NCBI GenBank assembly: GCA_905250075.1
Contig: CAJNOP010000046.1
Span: 374,112-438,111, forward strand
Direction: 5' to 3'
Source: Rotaria sp. Silwood1
Taxonomy: Eukaryota; Rotifera; Eurotatoria; Philodinida; Philodinidae
Length of the DNA stretch: 64,000 nt
The notes under the pieces were generated by a model. That model searched no databases, was not told the origin of the DNA, and was given only the letters and a program-made list of their open reading frames with translations. The position numbers and the translations under genes were made by a program. Below, one piece after another: positions 63,078-64,000 of this stretch (the stretch's first letter is position 1; the number at the start of each line of letters is the position of its first letter).

Positions 63078-63085
63078 CTCTTAGT
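63078..63085. repeat. Right 8 bp target-site duplication (CTCTTAGT)
   Basis: Identical to 61908-61915; see the enclosed element. Confidence 0.85.
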
Positions 63086-64000
63086 AGTTATACAATCAAT
63101 TTATTAAAAAAGATTTCAACAAAATAGAAACTAAAGTGATGATTGTCATTTACAAGCGAAGAGTAACATGTCATTAGAAATTGGGACATTATAATGACAA
63201 GTTATCTATTTCATATATGTTAATAAATTAGTTTTCTTCAATGTAGAAGCAACGATAGATATAGAATTTCAAAATTAAATAAATGTGAAAATTTTCGACA
63301 TCTATAATTATGATGTTATTATTATTTTTGTTACTATCACTACATAATTGTATTCTCTTTCAGTCATTGTACATGGCAACATGCAGTAAATGAAATTAGT
63401 ACGAATTGTCAAGAACAAGAAAAACTCAACTGTACGAATAATCGTGTATGCATAATAATGTATATTCGAATCAAATATTTTTTTATATGCTTCTAATCGA
63501 GAAGTTCTAATATCATATGAACAGTTGTTTTGCTTATGTTGTTGTTCTTCATCATGTAAAAGCTGATACGGAGCGGGACTGCTTTTTTCTCTGGTACGGA
63601 AATGAGACAAAATTACCATTAAATGCCTGAAAATTGTTCGGACCAAATTTTAATTTAAAATTATCCATATGGAGAACCTATAAGAAACCCATAATGACTA
63701 ACAGATATTTTATGAAAATGATGTTAATAAGTAACTTCTTTGACATCTATTGACTTTTTTATTTCACAATACCTCATAGTATTAGAAATTTAGTGCATTT
63801 CTTTTGAACTGTATTATTGTTATCCTTTTGTTTTTTTTCCTTCTTTACACATGTTTATCAATACTATAGACTGAAATAATACTTCGAATCTAAGCGAGAA
63901 TATCGGCTCGATGACGATCTTTTTTTTCGGGATTGAAGAGATGTAAAAGGATAACACCTAATAGGTCGAGGCAAGACGATGACAACAAGATTCTCCGATT
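63086..64000. other. No supported gene
   Basis: AT-rich end of the window. A minus-strand frame at 63308-63646 and a plus-strand TCTCTTTCAG followed by a Cys-containing open stretch (about 63362-63448) were noted, but neither shows a family or an exon chain. Confidence 0.45.

Noticed and set aside
63308-63646. 112-codon minus frame and an opposite-strand Cys-containing stretch after TCTCTTTCAG
   Set aside because: Neither matches a family or links to further exons within the window; both cannot be real at once.

Overview
This window is AT-rich animal nuclear DNA. Genes have many short introns (mostly 45-75 bp, GT...AG), and low-complexity tracts are frequent. The protein set is metazoan: a MAN1/LEMD3 homologue with LEM, MSC and RRM-like parts, a PLEKHG5-type RhoGEF, Cdc42, VLCAD, glycine C-acetyltransferase, WDR4 and NDUFB3. 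Codon usage, intron size and the style of a decayed secreted/membrane protein fit a rotifer, most likely a bdelloid of the Rotaria/Adineta kind. That placement is inference; no rRNA or mitochondrial marker is present. Seven gene starts carry an acceptor-like (Y)nAG 0-54 nt upstream of the ATG, which would fit the spliced-leader trans-splicing known in rotifers.

Layout. 1-3359: 3' part of a C2H2 zinc-finger gene (+), with a 2.6 kb intron full of old repeats. 3708-3875: a possible tiny membrane ORF (-). 3918-5376: WDR4 (+). 5637-7917: ACADVL-like acyl-CoA dehydrogenase (+). 7918-10970: gene-poor, with a fold-back repeat. 10971-14759: pseudogene of a secreted or type I membrane protein (+), with another fold-back in an intron. 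14760-21335: non-coding, with GA/CT microsatellites and a small hAT-like MITE. 21336-25437: MAN1/LEMD3-like inner nuclear membrane protein (+). 25438-29766: no supported gene. 29767-43852: a large PLEKHG5/Syx-like RhoGEF gene (+) with several possible first exons and two possible last exons. 45304-45752: small Ly6-like secreted protein (+). 45891-48208: GCAT (+). 48209-52358: gene-poor, with a nearly perfect 637 bp fold-back element. 52359-52610: potato-inhibitor-I-type protease inhibitor (+). 53049-53937 and 54240-55133: tandem Cdc42 genes (-) with identical intron positions. 58015-58515: NDUFB3-like complex I subunit (-). 58516-64000: mostly non-coding, with a galectin-like remnant, a GC-rich island ending in a splice donor, and a 1.16 kb hAT-like non-autonomous element with a perfect 8 bp target duplication.

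The genes do not form a pathway; this is an ordinary eukaryotic mixture. ACADVL, GCAT and NDUFB3 are mitochondrial. PLEKHG5 and the two Cdc42 genes belong to Rho GTPase signalling, although vertebrate PLEKHG5 acts mainly on RhoA. The most distinctive signals are the fold-back/MITE elements, the transcript architecture of the PLEKHG5-like gene (including a 10-nt last exon encoding a conserved PDZ ligand), and the stop-riddled membrane-protein pseudogene. Exon borders come from splice signals plus reading-frame continuity. I verified exon-length sums for the main genes; repeat-arm borders are approximate.
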